A stretch of 64,000 bases of DNA. It comes from Desulfosporosinus shakirovi (lineage in GTDB: Bacteria; Bacillota; Desulfitobacteriia; Desulfitobacteriales; Desulfitobacteriaceae). Made by a program: the position numbers and the translations under genes. A model generated the notes under the pieces. That model searched no databases and was not told where the DNA came from. It was given only the letters and a program-made list of their open reading frames with translations. Below, one piece after another: positions 7,830-17,259 of this stretch. Numbering within the stretch: the first letter of the stretch is position 1; each line of letters starts with the position of its first letter. The stretch lies in assembly GCF_020595055.1 (NCBI RefSeq), contig NZ_JAJDOO010000027.1, positions 1 through 64,000 of the forward strand, read 5' to 3'.

Positions 7830-9116
7830 TCACCGTTTTCCAAAAATATTAACATAACAGTATAAACATGAATACAACAATACCGGGATCGAATAATTTG
7901 CAATTCCACCTGAAACTGATAATGCAAACACAACCGATAAATAAACGGGATATGACTTTAATTTGCTTTTGCAAAGATATAAATAGAGTACTTTACCAAC
8001 AATCCCCATAATAAACATTCCTATAAAAATTCCAGCATAATTAAAGTTAATATATAACTCTCCAATTATAGTAGGTGTTACACCACCGCCGCGAAACGAC
8101 ATACCCAGCATCTCTTTTATCCATAAGGTAAAATCTAAATCAGGTCCAGGCATCAACATCTCGAAATTTATCAAATAAGTATATCCATGTTGAAATGGTA
8201 TTTGAGATGGGAATTTACCAAATATATATGACAAGTTATAATTTCCATTTAAAAAAACAGAGTTAAGAGCATTTGTAATAGTTGTTATATTTTCGTCATC
8301 AGATAAACCAGTTCTCAACATCCCCAAAATTGCAGTACTTATAAGTACAATAATTCCATATTTAATAATTAATTCGGGCTGAACTTTTTCTGCAATAATC
8401 CTATAAATAACCATTTGAATTATTATAATAAATATAGGGCTTCGGCCACCCAAAGTTAATAATATAATGGATGATATTAATGTAAGTGCCCAAAACCAAT
8501 ACTTAACTTTCATTTTCTGGTGTAATTCTTCATAAAGCATTGGTATTGTTATCATAAGCATCCTAATTAGATAAAGGTAAGCGCCATTTCCTTGCTGTGA
8601 CGAAATCCTATTGGATTCAAAATCATCAGACAATAACACGCCAATGTTTTCACGCAAATAAATCAACCATATTAAGAAAGAAATACCAATCAGAATTAAT
8701 AATATATCTTTCTTTTTCATTACTGGAAGGTAAAGATGAGCATATTTTATTTTATTAAAAAAACAATTAGGGGCCATTGAATATCCACCTATAAAACAGG
8801 CGTAAGCACTTGATGTAACTAATAAATAATTAAAATTATACTCATAGGATAATGGTACTAATATAATTGGACCTAATGCAATAAATACAATATACGCACA
8901 AGCGAATATTACTGCTGGATTTATGAAATTAAATTTCGTTTTATAAAACAAGAATAATGTCGATCCCAATATTACCCAATAATACATAGTCAATCCGTAT
9001 GTATTACTCATAGTAATGTTTCCATAAAAATTGTAAATACTATATAATAATAATGTAAATATACTAGTTATTATATAAGCTAAATTTTTCTTTTTTATAG
9101 TCATTATTACCTTCAT
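7830..9116 (-). CDS. Wzy-like oligosaccharide repeat-unit polymerase
   Basis: 428 residues with about 11 membrane segments and one long extracytoplasmic loop near residues 265-345, which holds NYNLSYIFGKFPSQIPFQHG and MLMPGPDLDFTLWIK. That layout is typical of O-antigen/exopolysaccharide polymerases, which have poor sequence conservation and are recognised mostly by topology. A GGRSP segment near residue 225 recalls the cytoplasmic Arg-containing loops of the family. It would link repeat units delivered by the flippase encoded next. Very AT-rich. Function is inferred from topology plus neighbours. Confidence 0.75.
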   Translation of the reverse strand: MKVIMTIKKKNLAYIITSIFTLLLYSIYNFYGNITMSNTYGLTMYYWVILGSTLFLFYKTKFNFINPAVIFACAYIVFIALGPIILVPLSYEYNFNYLLVTSSAYACFIGGYSMAPNCFFNKIKYAHLYLPVMKKKDILLILIGISFLIWLIYLRENIGVLLSDDFESNRISSQQGNGAYLYLIRMLMITIPMLYEELHQKMKVKYWFWALTLISSIILLTLGGRSPIFIIIIQMVIYRIIAEKVQPELIIKYGIIVLISTAILGMLRTGLSDDENITTITNALNSVFLNGNYNLSYIFGKFPSQIPFQHGYTYLINFEMLMPGPDLDFTLWIKEMLGMSFRGGGVTPTIIGELYINFNYAGIFIGMFIMGIVGKVLYLYLCKSKLKSYPVYLSVVFALSVSGGIANYSIPVLLYSCLYCYVNIFGKR

Positions 9117-9273
9117 CCCTCAAAACAATTAACTTCTAGAGAACCCTAAATTAAATAAATAAAAATATGCATTTAGAGCACCATACCAAACATATAATCT
9201 GAAGTATCGTATCTATTCCATAATGCTGAAACTAATTCGATTAATACATATTTTCTATTTTATGAAAATTTTA

Positions 9274-10287
9274 TCATTTCTGAGCCTCAGGAATAAAACA
9301 GTTCTCACTCAGGCTGTACTTACCACCTTTAAGGAACTTATGCTTGATTACCCACAATCCAGGAAACCAAATGTATTTATGCATAGCAGGTGAAGCACTA
9401 CCAATCATCCAGCAGTTTCTATCACACTTCTTTGTACATTCTCTGACTTGGTTGGCCTGATCGGAATTCCATAATTCATCCCAAGTATGCTCATGCAAGT
9501 TACCCATAACTGCTTTCTTCGCCATACCATTACAAGGAATAACATCGCAGAACGGATCAATAAAGAACGCACTGCTGGACATATCACAAGGTAGCAGTCT
9601 CTTATTACCATATATGTAATTGATTAGTCCATGATTGAAGTATGCTCTAAACCATTTCTTTGGAGAATTACTCTTAAGAAGTTCATTAATTAACTTCTCC
9701 AAATTCCGGGCTACATGGTACTTATTATTAATTTTGTTGTCAGTCTTTCTAAAGTAGAAGGAATTATGAAGCGTAGCTGTTGCGAACTCCATACCAAGTT
9801 CATTGGAAAGCTCATACAACGGAACAAGGTCTTCACAGTTCATATCCTGAACTGTCATACCAAAGCCGACATCTGGATGGCCCATTTCTACCAATATTAT
9901 TAATGTATTGTATCCTCGATTGAAGCCATCCGGGATACCACGAATTGCGTCATTGGTCTTCTGCAGACCTTCAATACTGATACGAATACCAATCTTCGGA
10001 AACCTCTTGCAGAGGTCTATGATTCTATCAGTGAAATAACCATTTGTAGAAACCACAATTCGGTCTGATTTCTTGTAAAGTTCCTCTATAATTTCAGGAA
10101 TGTCTTTACGGATGAAAGGCTCTCCGCCCGTAATATTTGTAAATGCCATTTCCGGCAATTTTTTAATATCCTCTAATGTGATTTCTTCACTGGGTTTAGA
10201 AGGATCTCTAAAACAGTCACACATATTACATCTAGCATTGCATCTATATGTAACAATTACTGTTCCCCAAAGTGTTCTTCTGGTCAT
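9274..10287 (-). CDS. Radical SAM/SPASM-like enzyme in the polysaccharide locus
   Basis: 337 residues from the ATG at 10287, which has AAAGGA about eight bases upstream; an in-frame TTG at 10308 is less likely. The radical SAM cluster motif CNARCNMC supplies Cys16, Cys20 and Cys23, followed by TNITGGEPF, the GGEP SAM-binding strand. The C-terminal half has further cysteines (LPCDMSSSAFF, VIPCNGM, then ECTKKCDRNC) that look like a SPASM/twitch auxiliary cluster domain. Such enzymes modify peptides or sugars by radical chemistry; in glycan loci some act on sugar intermediates. The substrate here is unknown. It lies between the polymerase and a GT4 glycosyltransferase, all on one strand. Confidence 0.82.
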   Translation of the reverse strand: MTRRTLWGTVIVTYRCNARCNMCDCFRDPSKPSEEITLEDIKKLPEMAFTNITGGEPFIRKDIPEIIEELYKKSDRIVVSTNGYFTDRIIDLCKRFPKIGIRISIEGLQKTNDAIRGIPDGFNRGYNTLIILVEMGHPDVGFGMTVQDMNCEDLVPLYELSNELGMEFATATLHNSFYFRKTDNKINNKYHVARNLEKLINELLKSNSPKKWFRAYFNHGLINYIYGNKRLLPCDMSSSAFFIDPFCDVIPCNGMAKKAVMGNLHEHTWDELWNSDQANQVRECTKKCDRNCWMIGSASPAMHKYIWFPGLWVIKHKFLKGGKYSLSENCFIPEAQK

Positions 10288-10361
10288 AACGATTTCCTTT
10301 CTTTTCAAACAAATTTTATTCTATTTTTTACCGGCTTAATTTCTCACCAAGCTGCAGGTTC

Positions 10362-11642
10362 TTATTTCAATTTCTTGCTTTTCTTCATGCACTTCTTAGC
10401 TGTCAGTTCATTAAATATTTTCATCAAATCATTGAAATGCGTTTCTGGCGCAAATCTATCCAATAATCTGCTATAACTGTTAACGCCCATTTGAATGATC
10501 AGGTTATCATCATCCATTTTTTTCACAAGTTCAACAATATGGTTTGCGTTTTTAGGTTCAAACAAATACCCATTAAATCCGTTAACCACCAATTCAGGAA
10601 GACTTCCAATATCACTTGCAAGCACTGGCTTAGAGTATTGAAATGATTCAAGTGCTGTATTCGGAAGGTTATCATACCAAATCGAAGGAATGAATGTAAA
10701 CCGTGCATTTTTAATAATGCCTTCCATCTCAGTTCCAGACTTAAATCCCACAAATTTAATGTTGGTTAAGCCTTTCTGGTTCACATATTCTTTCAGTCTC
10801 ATGCCTTCCTCGGTTGTATCATCTCCCATTACAATCAACCGATATTCCTTCGGAAGTTTTTCATAGGCTCTTACTAAAGTATCCACACCTTTTTCCTCGG
10901 TAATTCTACCAAAATACAAGCCGTACTCGCCGATGATAGGGTCTCCAATCTCGCTCTTACTAATTGTAAATGTGGGTATGCAATTGATCTTCTTCTCATC
11001 AAAACCGTTTGCACCCAATTTCTTCTTTAAAAAGTTTGACGGAGTGATAAATGTATCAATGTTATCATATATCTTAATCAGTTTGTGAACCTTCATTGAG
11101 AAAACTCTGATTACTGATGCAAATAAGGAACCCTTGACACATCTGTTTTTCAAACATGAAATAAAGCCTTTTGTCAGACACTCTTCACAAATTTTCTGCT
11201 GATACATGAAATCAAATCTAGGACACAGAAGAAAATAATCAGACAAACGAAGAACAACCGGAAGTCCCATTTCCTTTGCGCCTCTTACAACACTTGGTGA
11301 CAGTTTATTAACATAGTGGAGTATATACACCAAATCTGGCTTTGTAGTTACAATGATTTTCTTAATAGCTTTTTTAACTTCAAAAGAGTACACACTGCGA
11401 CTTATCATTTGTATGATAACTTTTGGTGTCTTTTTGCATTCTTCAAAATATGTCGCATCCCTGCTGCCAATCGGCTCAACAAAATACTTTGAGAATTCGG
11501 TTTCTACATTTTTATTAGAATGGATGGAGAAAGGAACCACTTCATGCCCTTCTTCTTCCAGTTTCTTTTTTATATTAAACATATACTTTTCTGGACCGCC
11601 AGAAATGAAGTACCTGTAGTTTACTAGTAGTATTTTCATCAC
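10362..11642 (-). CDS. GT4-family glycosyltransferase with Cys-rich insert
   Basis: 426 residues with a GT-B fold. The N-terminal domain starts MKILLVNYRYFISGGPEKYM, with the Gly-rich acceptor-side loop; the C-terminal domain has LYFGRITEEKGVDTLVRAYE and a PNTALESFQYSKPVLASDIG donor-site region with the conserved Glu. Residues ~145-185 hold a Cys-rich insert (LLCPRFDF ... ICEECLTKGFISCLKNRC) of the kind seen in a subset of GT4 enzymes and possibly metal-binding. It would add one sugar to the lipid-linked repeat unit; the sugar cannot be read from sequence. Confidence 0.87.
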   Translation of the reverse strand: MMKILLVNYRYFISGGPEKYMFNIKKKLEEEGHEVVPFSIHSNKNVETEFSKYFVEPIGSRDATYFEECKKTPKVIIQMISRSVYSFEVKKAIKKIIVTTKPDLVYILHYVNKLSPSVVRGAKEMGLPVVLRLSDYFLLCPRFDFMYQQKICEECLTKGFISCLKNRCVKGSLFASVIRVFSMKVHKLIKIYDNIDTFITPSNFLKKKLGANGFDEKKINCIPTFTISKSEIGDPIIGEYGLYFGRITEEKGVDTLVRAYEKLPKEYRLIVMGDDTTEEGMRLKEYVNQKGLTNIKFVGFKSGTEMEGIIKNARFTFIPSIWYDNLPNTALESFQYSKPVLASDIGSLPELVVNGFNGYLFEPKNANHIVELVKKMDDDNLIIQMGVNSYSRLLDRFAPETHFNDLMKIFNELTAKKCMKKSKKLK

Positions 11643-11807
11643 TTTACTCCTTATGATTTTATCTACTAAATATCACAAGCTCTAAAGCTAAGACCCAAAA
11701 AGATTATGAATTTAAATGAGCATATTAACTTTATAAAAATTGTGGTAGCAGGAGCAGGATACGACCACGCAGAGCAGATGACAGAATAATTACTTTAAGT
11801 GATTCGA

Positions 11808-12947
11808 TTATCTCTTCTTCCTTTTCCTATAGAGCTCTACTGTTTTCTCCACAACTGCAGCCCAGTTAAACCTTCCACAGATGTACTCGCTAGCTTCCCT
11901 GCGGTATCCATTAACAACTGTGGGATTTTGAACTAACCATTCCAGCTTCCTCCTCAAATCCTCCAAAACGCTCTTTTTAAATGAACAAGCCTTATCTTCA
12001 ACCACTTCTGTGTTCTCGGCAATGTCCGATACCAAACAGCAATTACCATAACTCATGGCTTCTAGTAACGATATAGGCATCCCTTCTATGTCACTGGGAA
12101 GAACGTACACATAAGCGTTGCTGTAGAGTTCTTCAAGTACTTCTCCCTGAACAAAATCAGTAAATACCACGCGTTCATCTTCTCTGGCCTTTCGTTTAAT
12201 ATCAGTCATGTACGCGTCTGTGTGGCTGCTTCCCCCGGCAACAACTAATTTTTTTATGGTATTAACCTCTCTAAATGCGTCTATTAAGTAATGAAGTCCT
12301 TTCTCCGGCACAATGCGCGCCAAGAATAATATGTACTCATCTTTTTGAATACCAAACTTCTCTCTGATAACTGCATCGCTCTTGATCCCAGGCTTCTCAA
12401 TTCCATTTGGGATGAACTTAACCTCTCTGCCGTATGTATCCATAAAATACTGCTGGGCATTCTCGGAAAGTACGATCACTTCATCTGCATACTTAGCAGC
12501 AATTTTTTCACCAAATTTCAGATACTTAATAGCGAACCCACCCCACTTTGCTCTCTGCCAGTCTAAGCCATGAATCGTTGCAACTGTCCGAATACCAAAC
12601 AGATGCGGAATCCAGAGCATGGCACAAGGACCCTCTGCATGATAGTGGATGCAATCATATCTGCCAAATAGCGCACTAAATGTTCCTAACATCGAGTAAA
12701 CGAGCGCATTGAATTTTGCATTATGCAAGGTAGGTACAGTAATAATCCTGATACCCTTATACTCCTTCAGGTTTTTTCCATTGGACTTCCCATCGTAACC
12801 TCTACCGCTTACATGATGTCCTTTTCTGTTATAAACATGTACCGTGTGCCCTGCAGCGACTAGCCGGGTGGAGAGTTCTTCAACAGCTATTTCAATGCCA
12901 CCCTCTCTGGACGGAATCCGTTTGTGGCCAATCATCGCTATCTTCAT
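11808..12947 (-). CDS. GT4-family glycosyltransferase
   Basis: 379 residues. The start MKIAMIGHKRIPSREGGIEI is the signature of the DUF1972/GT4 group of exopolysaccharide rhamnosyl- and glucosyltransferases. The C-terminal domain has LFLARIVPEKGLHYLIDAFR and the donor-binding segment DIEGMPISLLEAMSYGNCCL with the conserved E-x7-E spacing. It is the first intact assembly glycosyltransferase after the priming enzyme on this strand, so it could add the second or third sugar. The specific linkage is unknown. Full length with no anomalies. Confidence 0.87.
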   Translation of the reverse strand: MKIAMIGHKRIPSREGGIEIAVEELSTRLVAAGHTVHVYNRKGHHVSGRGYDGKSNGKNLKEYKGIRIITVPTLHNAKFNALVYSMLGTFSALFGRYDCIHYHAEGPCAMLWIPHLFGIRTVATIHGLDWQRAKWGGFAIKYLKFGEKIAAKYADEVIVLSENAQQYFMDTYGREVKFIPNGIEKPGIKSDAVIREKFGIQKDEYILFLARIVPEKGLHYLIDAFREVNTIKKLVVAGGSSHTDAYMTDIKRKAREDERVVFTDFVQGEVLEELYSNAYVYVLPSDIEGMPISLLEAMSYGNCCLVSDIAENTEVVEDKACSFKKSVLEDLRRKLEWLVQNPTVVNGYRREASEYICGRFNWAAVVEKTVELYRKRKKR

Positions 12948-13435
12948 GACATGCGCCCCTTATATTACTTATCATTTATTTTCATAAATGTTGCAATTCT
13001 GACCTTTTCAAAACAGACCTTCTATATTATATAAAGAAGAAATAGTTCTTACTTTAAATTATTTAGATCACTTCACATATCATCTGGCTATTATTTACCT
13101 TAGGAGAAAACTAAACACATAGCCACAAGTTTTTACAAAACTATTTTCATAAATTAATTACAGCCTCACAAATCAGTTCATTGTGAAGCCGACCTTATTT
13201 TCATTCTTAAGGGATAGTTTCCATGAAATAATTCTTCTCTCAAGGAACCACATCATACTTCATCTGTAGAAACAACTTATAAAGTTAATCATTTTATTTG
13301 TTTAAACTTTATGAGCATATATAGCACAGAGTTCGAACCTATAAAGCAAGCCTACCCACTACAAGATAAACTTTCACAATGTTCCCCTAAAATTTGTCTC
13401 TTTAGCCACAGCTACTTATTGTATTGACTTGAAAT
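12948..13435. other. AT-rich intergenic region
   Basis: Nearly 490 bases upstream of the DUF1972-type glycosyltransferase with no coding region that I can support. It adjoins two decayed genes, so it is probably degraded former coding DNA together with the promoter region of the glycosyltransferase. No hairpin or repeat stands out. Confidence 0.4.
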
Positions 13436-13507
13436 TTAGTTTTCATATTCTTCCGCAATATCTAACAAATATCTGTTCCCGATCCGCCGCTAAAATAATA
13501 CTTTCAT
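13436..13507 (-). pseudogene. Possible decayed gene start
   Basis: A GAGGAG site followed by ATG at 13507 opens MKVLF and then an in-frame TAG; reading through it gives RRIGNRYLLDIAEEYEN before a TAA at 13436. The good ribosome binding site and protein-like continuation suggest the wreck of a gene that followed the decayed priming transferase. The fragment is too short to identify. Confidence 0.3.
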
Positions 13508-13598
13508 TCCTTTACTCCTCGTATAATTAGCCTCTTCCTGTTATATACACACTGAATAAAAACTCAACTCTGTTTTACTGAGGCAATATTTCGAGACT

Positions 13599-14545
13599 CT
13601 AACTCGCACCCTTCCATATCAACACCACTGGCACCGTCTTCGCCAACATCTCCATATCCATCCACAACGACCACCGCTCAACATACTCAGCATCGATTTC
13701 CCCATCCACTCTTCAAAATCCACATCATTGCGTCCGCTAATCTGCCAGATACAGTTAATCCCTAGCCTCACCGCCAACCACTTCTGATGTTTCGGATCAT
13801 ACATATTAACCTGCTAGGCAACGGAGGGCGCGGCCCGACTAGACTCATATCTCCCACCAGCACATTCCACAATTACGGTAACTCGTCCAAACTCGTATTC
13901 CTTAAAAACCTTCCGACCGCGGTAACCCGAGGATTTTTCGTAATCTTAAACACCGGCCCACTCATCTGATTAAGGTGAGCTAACTTCGCCTTAAGCTCTT
14001 GCGCATTCACAACCATTGATCTAAATTTATACATTTTAAAAATACGCCCATTTAATCCAACCCGTTCTTGACCAAATAAAACCCGACTCTCAGACGAAAC
14101 TTTAATAACTATCGCAATTGCCAACAAAATCGGACTTATTACTACGAGACCAATACCCGTAAGAACAACACCCATGCCCCTCTTGGCTAATTCCTGCAAC
14201 AGAAAGTCTCGGACGACCATCATAAGCAACCATTGGGAGTCCACTAAAATCGATCGGTCTACTCCGAGCAACTTTAACACTGTCTCATCAAGGAATCGTT
14301 ACTATTTTCCCATGTAGTAATTCGAGACAATCCTTAACCCGTTCATCTGATAATGGTGCCGCGATAACCATAAGATCTACTATTTTCATACCTATAACGG
14401 TTTCAAGATTAGAATAATCACCTAAGTATGTTATCTCCAGACCATTGCGTTCAGGGGCCAAGTAACGACCACTTTGTAATAAACTAAGGATTTTTATTGT
14501 CATAAGTATGCGCTCCAAGAATTAGCACATACACCCACCTAAACT
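13599..14545 (-). pseudogene. Decayed tandem copy of the priming glycosyl-phosphotransferase
   Basis: Three frames together reproduce residues ~140-462 of the intact neighbour at 14563-15951. The first reads VYVLILGAHTYDNKNP then ITYLGDYSNLETVI; the second holds FGQERVGLNGRIFKMYKFRS and ends at SLDELP, where the conserved Gln codon is TAA; after that [17 protein letters not shown], a further frameshift, then [20 protein letters not shown] and a natural TAG aligned with the intact stop. The N-terminal membrane part is missing. Many substitutions show the duplication is old. It directly follows the intact gene, so it arose as a partial tandem duplication or by recombination with a related allele. 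Confidence 0.85.
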
Positions 14546-14562
14546 TGATTCGTTTATTAATC

Positions 14563-15951
14563 CTAACTCGCCCCTCTCCTCCCCAACACCACCGACACCG
14601 TCCTAGCCAATATCTCCATATCCAACCACAGCGACCACCGATCCACATACTCAGCATCCATCTCCATCCACTGATCAAAGTCCACTTCATTTCGCCCACT
14701 AATCTGCCAAATGCACGTAATCCCCGGCCTCACCGCCAACCTCTTCCGGTGTTTGGGGTCATACAAATTCACTTCACTGGTCAAGGGTGGCCTGGGCCCC
14801 ACTAAACTCATATCCCCTTTAAAGACATTAAATAACTGCGGAAGTTCATCAATACTTGTCTTTCGAATAAACCTCCCCACCGCTGTCACCCTAGGATCAT
14901 TAGTAATCTTAAAGACAGGTCCACTCATTTCATTCAAATCAGCCAATCGTTCTTTAAGTTCCTCCGCATTGAAAACCATTGAGCGGAACTTGTACATTTC
15001 AAACGGCCTACCGTTTAAACCAACACGTTCCTGTGTGAATATCACGGGTCCCTTGGATGTCACTTTTATCACAAACCCAACCATCAAAAATACAGGGCTG
15101 AGAAGAATAAGACCAATGCCTGAGGAAATAACATCCATGACCCGTTTACCCACCTCATGCCAAGGCCGTCTTGGATAGCTGTCATACACAACCATTGATA
15201 GTCCCCCAAAATCCATAGGTCTGCTTCGGGAAACCTTCGTGACAATATCGTCAAGAAGGACGGCAACAGTTTTTCCCATGACATCTAGAATTTCAATCGA
15301 TTCCTGAATACCCTTCTCAGTAATCAGCGCTGTTACAACCGTTAAATCAACAATATTCATACGAATAATGGATTCGAGATTCGAATAATCCCCTAAGTAA
15401 GGAATTGTAAGCCCATTTTTAGTGGGGGCAATGTAACCAATGACTTTATAACCCAGCTGTGGGTTATCCCTTACCTTTTGCAGATAAAGTTGGGCTGCGG
15501 TGCCTCCCCCCAGAATCAGTACGTAACGAGTATTGCGACCAACCTCTCGCCAGGCTTGTAGAATCAGCCGTGTCACAATATGCATCCCAATGGTTAAACA
15601 CAAGGCAAAGGCACCAAAATAAAAAAAGAACCGATTGCGTAGCAAATTTGGATTATAGAGATTAATTAATATCATGCTCACTGCAAGTGAGAAAAAATGT
15701 GCTTTTAGCATTTGCCGGAGTTCACGCCACGCAGACATGAAACGGCGAGATTGATAAACCTTATAGACATTACTTCCGATGATCCACGTCAGAAGGTAGA
15801 TTAGAAATATCACCAAGTACTCTGACCATGTTTCACCTGTCACTACATGTTTAATTTGATATAATTTCAAAGCAAATGAGAAGCCTATTGATATCAGAAC
15901 AATGTCAACCAGCTCTGATATGATTTCAACGATCCCACGCTCCCTTAGCAT
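14563..15951 (-). CDS. Undecaprenyl-phosphate sugar phosphotransferase (WbaP/WcaJ type)
   Basis: 462 residues. Four to five membrane helices occupy residues ~10-130, followed by a Rossmann-like middle region (RYVLILGGGTAAQLYLQKVR) and the bacterial sugar transferase domain from residue ~270: RVMDVISSGIGLILLSPVFL, then FTQERVGLNGRPFEMYKFRS and [11 protein letters not shown], the catalytic signature. It transfers a sugar-1-phosphate to undecaprenyl phosphate and so starts each repeat unit. It is the first gene of the minus-strand polysaccharide run, with a 600-base gap to the divergent response regulator. The donor is typically UDP-Glc or UDP-Gal, not determinable here. Confidence 0.92.
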   Translation of the reverse strand: MLRERGIVEIISELVDIVLISIGFSFALKLYQIKHVVTGETWSEYLVIFLIYLLTWIIGSNVYKVYQSRRFMSAWRELRQMLKAHFFSLAVSMILINLYNPNLLRNRFFFYFGAFALCLTIGMHIVTRLILQAWREVGRNTRYVLILGGGTAAQLYLQKVRDNPQLGYKVIGYIAPTKNGLTIPYLGDYSNLESIIRMNIVDLTVVTALITEKGIQESIEILDVMGKTVAVLLDDIVTKVSRSRPMDFGGLSMVVYDSYPRRPWHEVGKRVMDVISSGIGLILLSPVFLMVGFVIKVTSKGPVIFTQERVGLNGRPFEMYKFRSMVFNAEELKERLADLNEMSGPVFKITNDPRVTAVGRFIRKTSIDELPQLFNVFKGDMSLVGPRPPLTSEVNLYDPKHRKRLAVRPGITCIWQISGRNEVDFDQWMEMDAEYVDRWSLWLDMEILARTVSVVLGRRGAS

Positions 15952-16557
15952 TGTCCCACTTCCCTTTTCCTTCTTCCCCGTATAATATACTGATTTTAAC
16001 TCTGATACTTATCCTGAATATTCATTCACTCATAGCCATTAATAGCAGCCTCCGCTAAGTCCGCCACCTGAAAGTAAGATTAATCTCATTGGCAAATCCT
16101 CTCTTGTTCTCAGTTAAGATATAGCAAATTCAAGATAATCTTAACAACAACACTCTTAGGTCTGCTTTCAGGACTATAGTCCTACAACCCTAGGCCCATT
16201 ATCCTAAGAAAGGACTACTTATTTCCCAATTCGTTGTTAATATGGAAATTCCTGCAGACAAAATGCCAATTTTTCCTACAATATTACAATAATTCTATGT
16301 ATTTCCGATTTATAGATGTCGCTTACTTGCACCAGTCACCTTATTACTCCCTTCAGCGTCTAACATAATCCATAATCTACCTTTCTTTCTCCTTCAACTT
16401 ATTCGTAAAGAATCTTACTCGAGTTTAATTGATAGGATGCAAAGTTATTTTACAAAAGATGGGTAACATTTCTTCGTTCTTATGTTACAATAATGTAAAT
16501 TACTTAATATTTATCAAATTTACCATAGTAATTTTTTACAGCAGAAGAGGTAGGACG
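15952..16557. promoter_or_regulatory. Divergent control region with palindromes
   Basis: About 600 bases between the divergent priming transferase and response regulator genes. It holds a perfect 14-bp palindrome AGGACTATAGTCCT at 16170-16183, with its half AGGACTA repeated at 16210-16216, and a TTACA-ATAA-TGTAA dyad at 16485-16498 about 60 bases ahead of the regulator start. These are candidate operators, perhaps for the OmpR-type regulator encoded next. No known riboswitch pattern was recognised. Confidence 0.4.
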
Positions 16558-17259
16558 ATGTCTATTCTGAATGTTTTAATCGTTGACGATGACCCAAGTG
16601 TCTTAATCCTGTTGGATTCAGCCCTGAGCAAAAATGGTTATCAAGTTCATAAAGCCCCATCCGGTGAGGAAGCTCTGAGAATTTTAGAATCCTTAGACAT
16701 TGACTTGGTGATCTTGGACGTCGTCTTACCGGGGATAGATGGCCTGACAACTCTTAAGGAAATACGGCATCATCCTATTAACGGAAAGGTTCCCGTGCTT
16801 ATGCTTACGAGCAAAGATAGCGAAATCGATAATGTCATCGGTCTGGAATTAGGGGCGGATGATTATATCTCTAAACCAATTCGCTATCACGAGCTTATAG
16901 CACGCATAAAAGCCGTCCTGCGCAGAACAGACCAGAGTGCGCCCACCTCTTCCTCCAAGATATCATTTCGGAGTCTGGAGATGGACCTTGCTACTCGCAG
17001 TGTTACGCTGAACGGCCGAGAGCTTCAACTTTCCTTCAAGGAGTTTGAGCTCTTAGGTTATTTGGCTAAAAAGCCAGGCAGAGTCTTTACTCGCAATGAG
17101 ATTTTAGATGCCATCTGGTCTGAAGATGTCTTCTGGGAAACCCGCACAGTGGATGTGCATATCCGCAGAATTCGCAAAAAAATTGAAGCGACAGGGCAAA
17201 GTTCTTGTCTGATTGAGACCGTTAGAAATGTGGGCTATCGGCTTCCAAGCTCTTTTTAA
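16558..17259 (+). CDS. OmpR/PhoB-family response regulator
   Basis: 233 residues from the ATG at 16558, which follows AGAGGTAGG; the frame is open further upstream but without a good start. The receiver domain has the acidic pocket D10-D12, phosphoacceptor Asp54 (VILDVVLPG), Thr84 and Lys106 (ISKP). The winged-helix output domain covers ~135-233 with FKEFELLGYLAKKPGRVFTR and RTVDVHIRRIRKKI. Its 3' end overlaps the end of the convergent hybrid kinase gene by 38 bases. This is the only plus-strand gene in the polysaccharide region before 25 kb; control of the adjacent locus is plausible inference. Confidence 0.93.
   Translation: MSILNVLIVDDDPSVLILLDSALSKNGYQVHKAPSGEEALRILESLDIDLVILDVVLPGIDGLTTLKEIRHHPINGKVPVLMLTSKDSEIDNVIGLELGADDYISKPIRYHELIARIKAVLRRTDQSAPTSSSKISFRSLEMDLATRSVTLNGRELQLSFKEFELLGYLAKKPGRVFTRNEILDAIWSEDVFWETRTVDVHIRRIRKKIEATGQSSCLIETVRNVGYRLPSSF

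Noticed and set aside
15952-16557. c-di-GMP or other known riboswitch ahead of the priming transferase
   Set aside because: The region was read for the GEMM core and similar blocks on the minus strand; none was found.
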